Below, piece after piece: positions 10,445 to 11,332 of a stretch of 11,332 bases of DNA. Each line of letters begins with the position of its first letter. Within the stretch, counting starts at the first letter, position 1. This DNA comes from Candidatus Moranbacteria bacterium UBA2206 (GTDB lineage Bacteria > Patescibacteriota > Minisyncoccia > Moranbacterales > UBA2206), in contig DCUU01000047.1 of NCBI GenBank assembly GCA_002328565.1, positions 1 through 11,332 on the forward strand, given 5' to 3'. A model generated the notes under the pieces. The model made no database searches and was not told where the DNA came from. It worked only from the letters and a program-made list of their open reading frames with translations. The position numbers were made by a program, and so were the translations under genes.

Positions 10445-11332
10445 ATGAAGGACGAAATAATTATTCGCGGGGCGCGCGAACACAATCTGAAAAATATAAA
10501 CTTAAACTTGCCGAGAAACAAGTTTATAGTTTTTACAGGCATTAGTGGTTCTGGCAAAAGCACGCTGGCTTTTGACACAATTTTTGCGGAAGGTCAAAGA
10601 CGCTATTTGGAAAGCCTGTCTTCATATGCTCGGCAATTTTTGGGTCAAATGGATAAACCGGATGTGGATTATATCGAAGGCCTTTCCCCGGCTATTTCAA
10701 TTGATCAGAAAGCAGCCTCGCATAATCCGCGTTCAACCGTTGGAACTGTGACAGAAATTCAGGATTATCTTAGGTTACTTTATGCCAAAATTGGAATCCC
10801 ACATTGCCCAGAGTGCGGACAGGAAATTGCGAAACTTTCCACCGATGAAATTGTGGATAGGATTTTGGATATTTGTGGCAATGTAGAGACGAGGCATGCC
10901 TCGTCTCTACCATACAAGATAGAAATTCTTTCGCCGGTTGTCAGGCAAAGAAAAGGAGAATATAGCACAATGCTTGCGGAGATGTTTCGACGTGGATATT
11001 CTTTCGTCTATGTTAACGGAAAAAAAATTGAACTCAGTGCGAAAATAAAAGAGCAAATAAAACTTGAGCGATACAAAAAACATAGTATTGATATTCTAGT
11101 AGACGAAGTGGAAATTACTGATAAGAATATCTCGCGAATTTTTGAAGGTGTGGAAAAAGCATTGAAATTGTCGGAAGGACTGGTAAAGATAAAATCCCAA
11201 ATTACAAAACAAAAAAGAGGTTCGACCTCTCTCGACCAAAACGACCAAAAGAGGTCGAACCTCTCTAAATTTCAAGAAATGGTTTTCAATCAAAATCTAG
11301 CTTGTCCGATTCATGAAATTGAATTTCCGGAA
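10445..11332 (+). CDS. uvrA: UvrABC excinuclease subunit A, N-terminal part
   Basis: UvrA is the ABC-type ATPase that finds bulky DNA lesions and delivers UvrB. Only 296 codons are present, open to the window edge. Seen: the N-terminal IRGAREHNLKNI (7-18), Walker A GISGSGKST (32-40), FAEGQRRYLESLSSYARQFL (47-66), and SPAISIDQKAASHNPRSTVGT with the Q-loop Q88. The UvrB-binding region follows from about 115, with CPEC (121-124) and SPVVRQRKGEY. The first zinc-finger half then reads ACPIH (286-290), with histidine where the second cysteine is usual. Two palindromic insertions lengthen this part: residues 147-155 (VETRHASSL) and 258-274. C287 corresponds to about position 253 in E. coli UvrA, so roughly 34 residues are extra. 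The start ATG aligns with the family. There is no Shine-Dalgarno. Confidence 0.96.
   Translation, partial: MKDEIIIRGAREHNLKNINLNLPRNKFIVFTGISGSGKSTLAFDTIFAEGQRRYLESLSSYARQFLGQMDKPDVDYIEGLSPAISIDQKAASHNPRSTVGTVTEIQDYLRLLYAKIGIPHCPECGQEIAKLSTDEIVDRILDICGNVETRHASSLPYKIEILSPVVRQRKGEYSTMLAEMFRRGYSFVYVNGKKIELSAKIKEQIKLERYKKHSIDILVDEVEITDKNISRIFEGVEKALKLSEGLVKIKSQITKQKRGSTSLDQNDQKRSNLSKFQEMVFNQNLACPIHEIEFPE
10883..10910. repeat. In-frame palindromic element in uvrA, same family as the uvrB element
   Basis: A perfect 28-base palindrome with arms GTAGAGACGAGGCA / TGCCTCGTCTCTAC and no spacer. It encodes VETRHASSL plus the first base of the next codon. It shares the terminal nine bases of each arm and the left flank AAT with the element at 6192-6220, while the centre differs. 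Confidence 0.92.
11216..11264. repeat. Compound palindrome of a second family in uvrA
   Basis: AGAGGTTCGACCTCT (11216-11230) and AGAGGTCGAACCTCT (11250-11264) are perfect 15-base inverted repeats. Each is also a hairpin by itself (AGAGGT / ACCTCT around 3 bases). The 19 bases between contain the tandem direct repeat CGACCAAAA x2 (11233-11250, overlapping the second arm by one base). Read in frame as 17 residues rich in S, D, Q and N (258-274), with no stop. Confidence 0.9.

Overview
The window looks like AT-rich bacterial chromosome, most likely from the Candidate Phyla Radiation (Patescibacteria). That placement is inference. It rests on short genes, an archaeal-type cupin glucose-6-phosphate isomerase in a bacterial context, a membrane-anchored GILT/DsbA-like protein with a single active-site cysteine, many AT-rich promoters with little or no Shine-Dalgarno sequence, and intergenic palindromic repeats. 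No rRNA, tRNA or CRISPR array was seen. All complete genes end in TAA or TAG, and no recoded stop is needed.

Positions 1-1151 hold an IS481-like insertion sequence. It has one minus-strand DDE transposase and a terminal inverted repeat at each end, and the left end coincides with the first base of the window. Next is a plus-strand mannose-1-phosphate guanylyltransferase gene (1262-2338). It converges, with 9 bases between stops, on a minus-strand block: cupin phosphoglucose isomerase (2348-2956), family 5 solute-binding protein (2992-4665), secG (4730-4951), a four-helix YvlD-like membrane protein (4956-5315), and a 34-residue lysine-rich peptide gene (5393-5497) that is new here because it is shorter than usual ORF cut-offs. 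The last two genes have well-formed sigma70-type promoters placed so close to the ATG that their mRNAs should be leaderless or nearly so.

From 5700 on all genes are on the plus strand: uvrB, a 64-residue hypothetical protein bracketed by two terminators, a membrane-tethered thioredoxin-fold protein, a LexA-type self-cleaving repressor, and the first 296 codons of uvrA, cut by the window end. The uvrB-lexA-uvrA grouping suggests a local SOS / nucleotide-excision-repair neighbourhood. The lexA promoter is covered by a 10-bp inverted repeat that is a good candidate for an autoregulatory operator.

The most striking signal is a set of palindromic repeats. Two members of one family (arms beginning GTAGAGACG) sit in frame inside uvrB and uvrA, adding about 8-10 residues to each protein. 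By family knowledge these lie in the regions through which UvrA and UvrB bind each other. A second, compound palindrome of a different family is also in frame in uvrA. Between the GILT/DsbA-like gene and lexA, two almost identical 72-base repeats that can fold as three-way junctions flank a rho-independent terminator. Together these suggest a genome populated by small palindromic elements tolerated even inside core repair genes, as described for Rickettsia palindromic elements.
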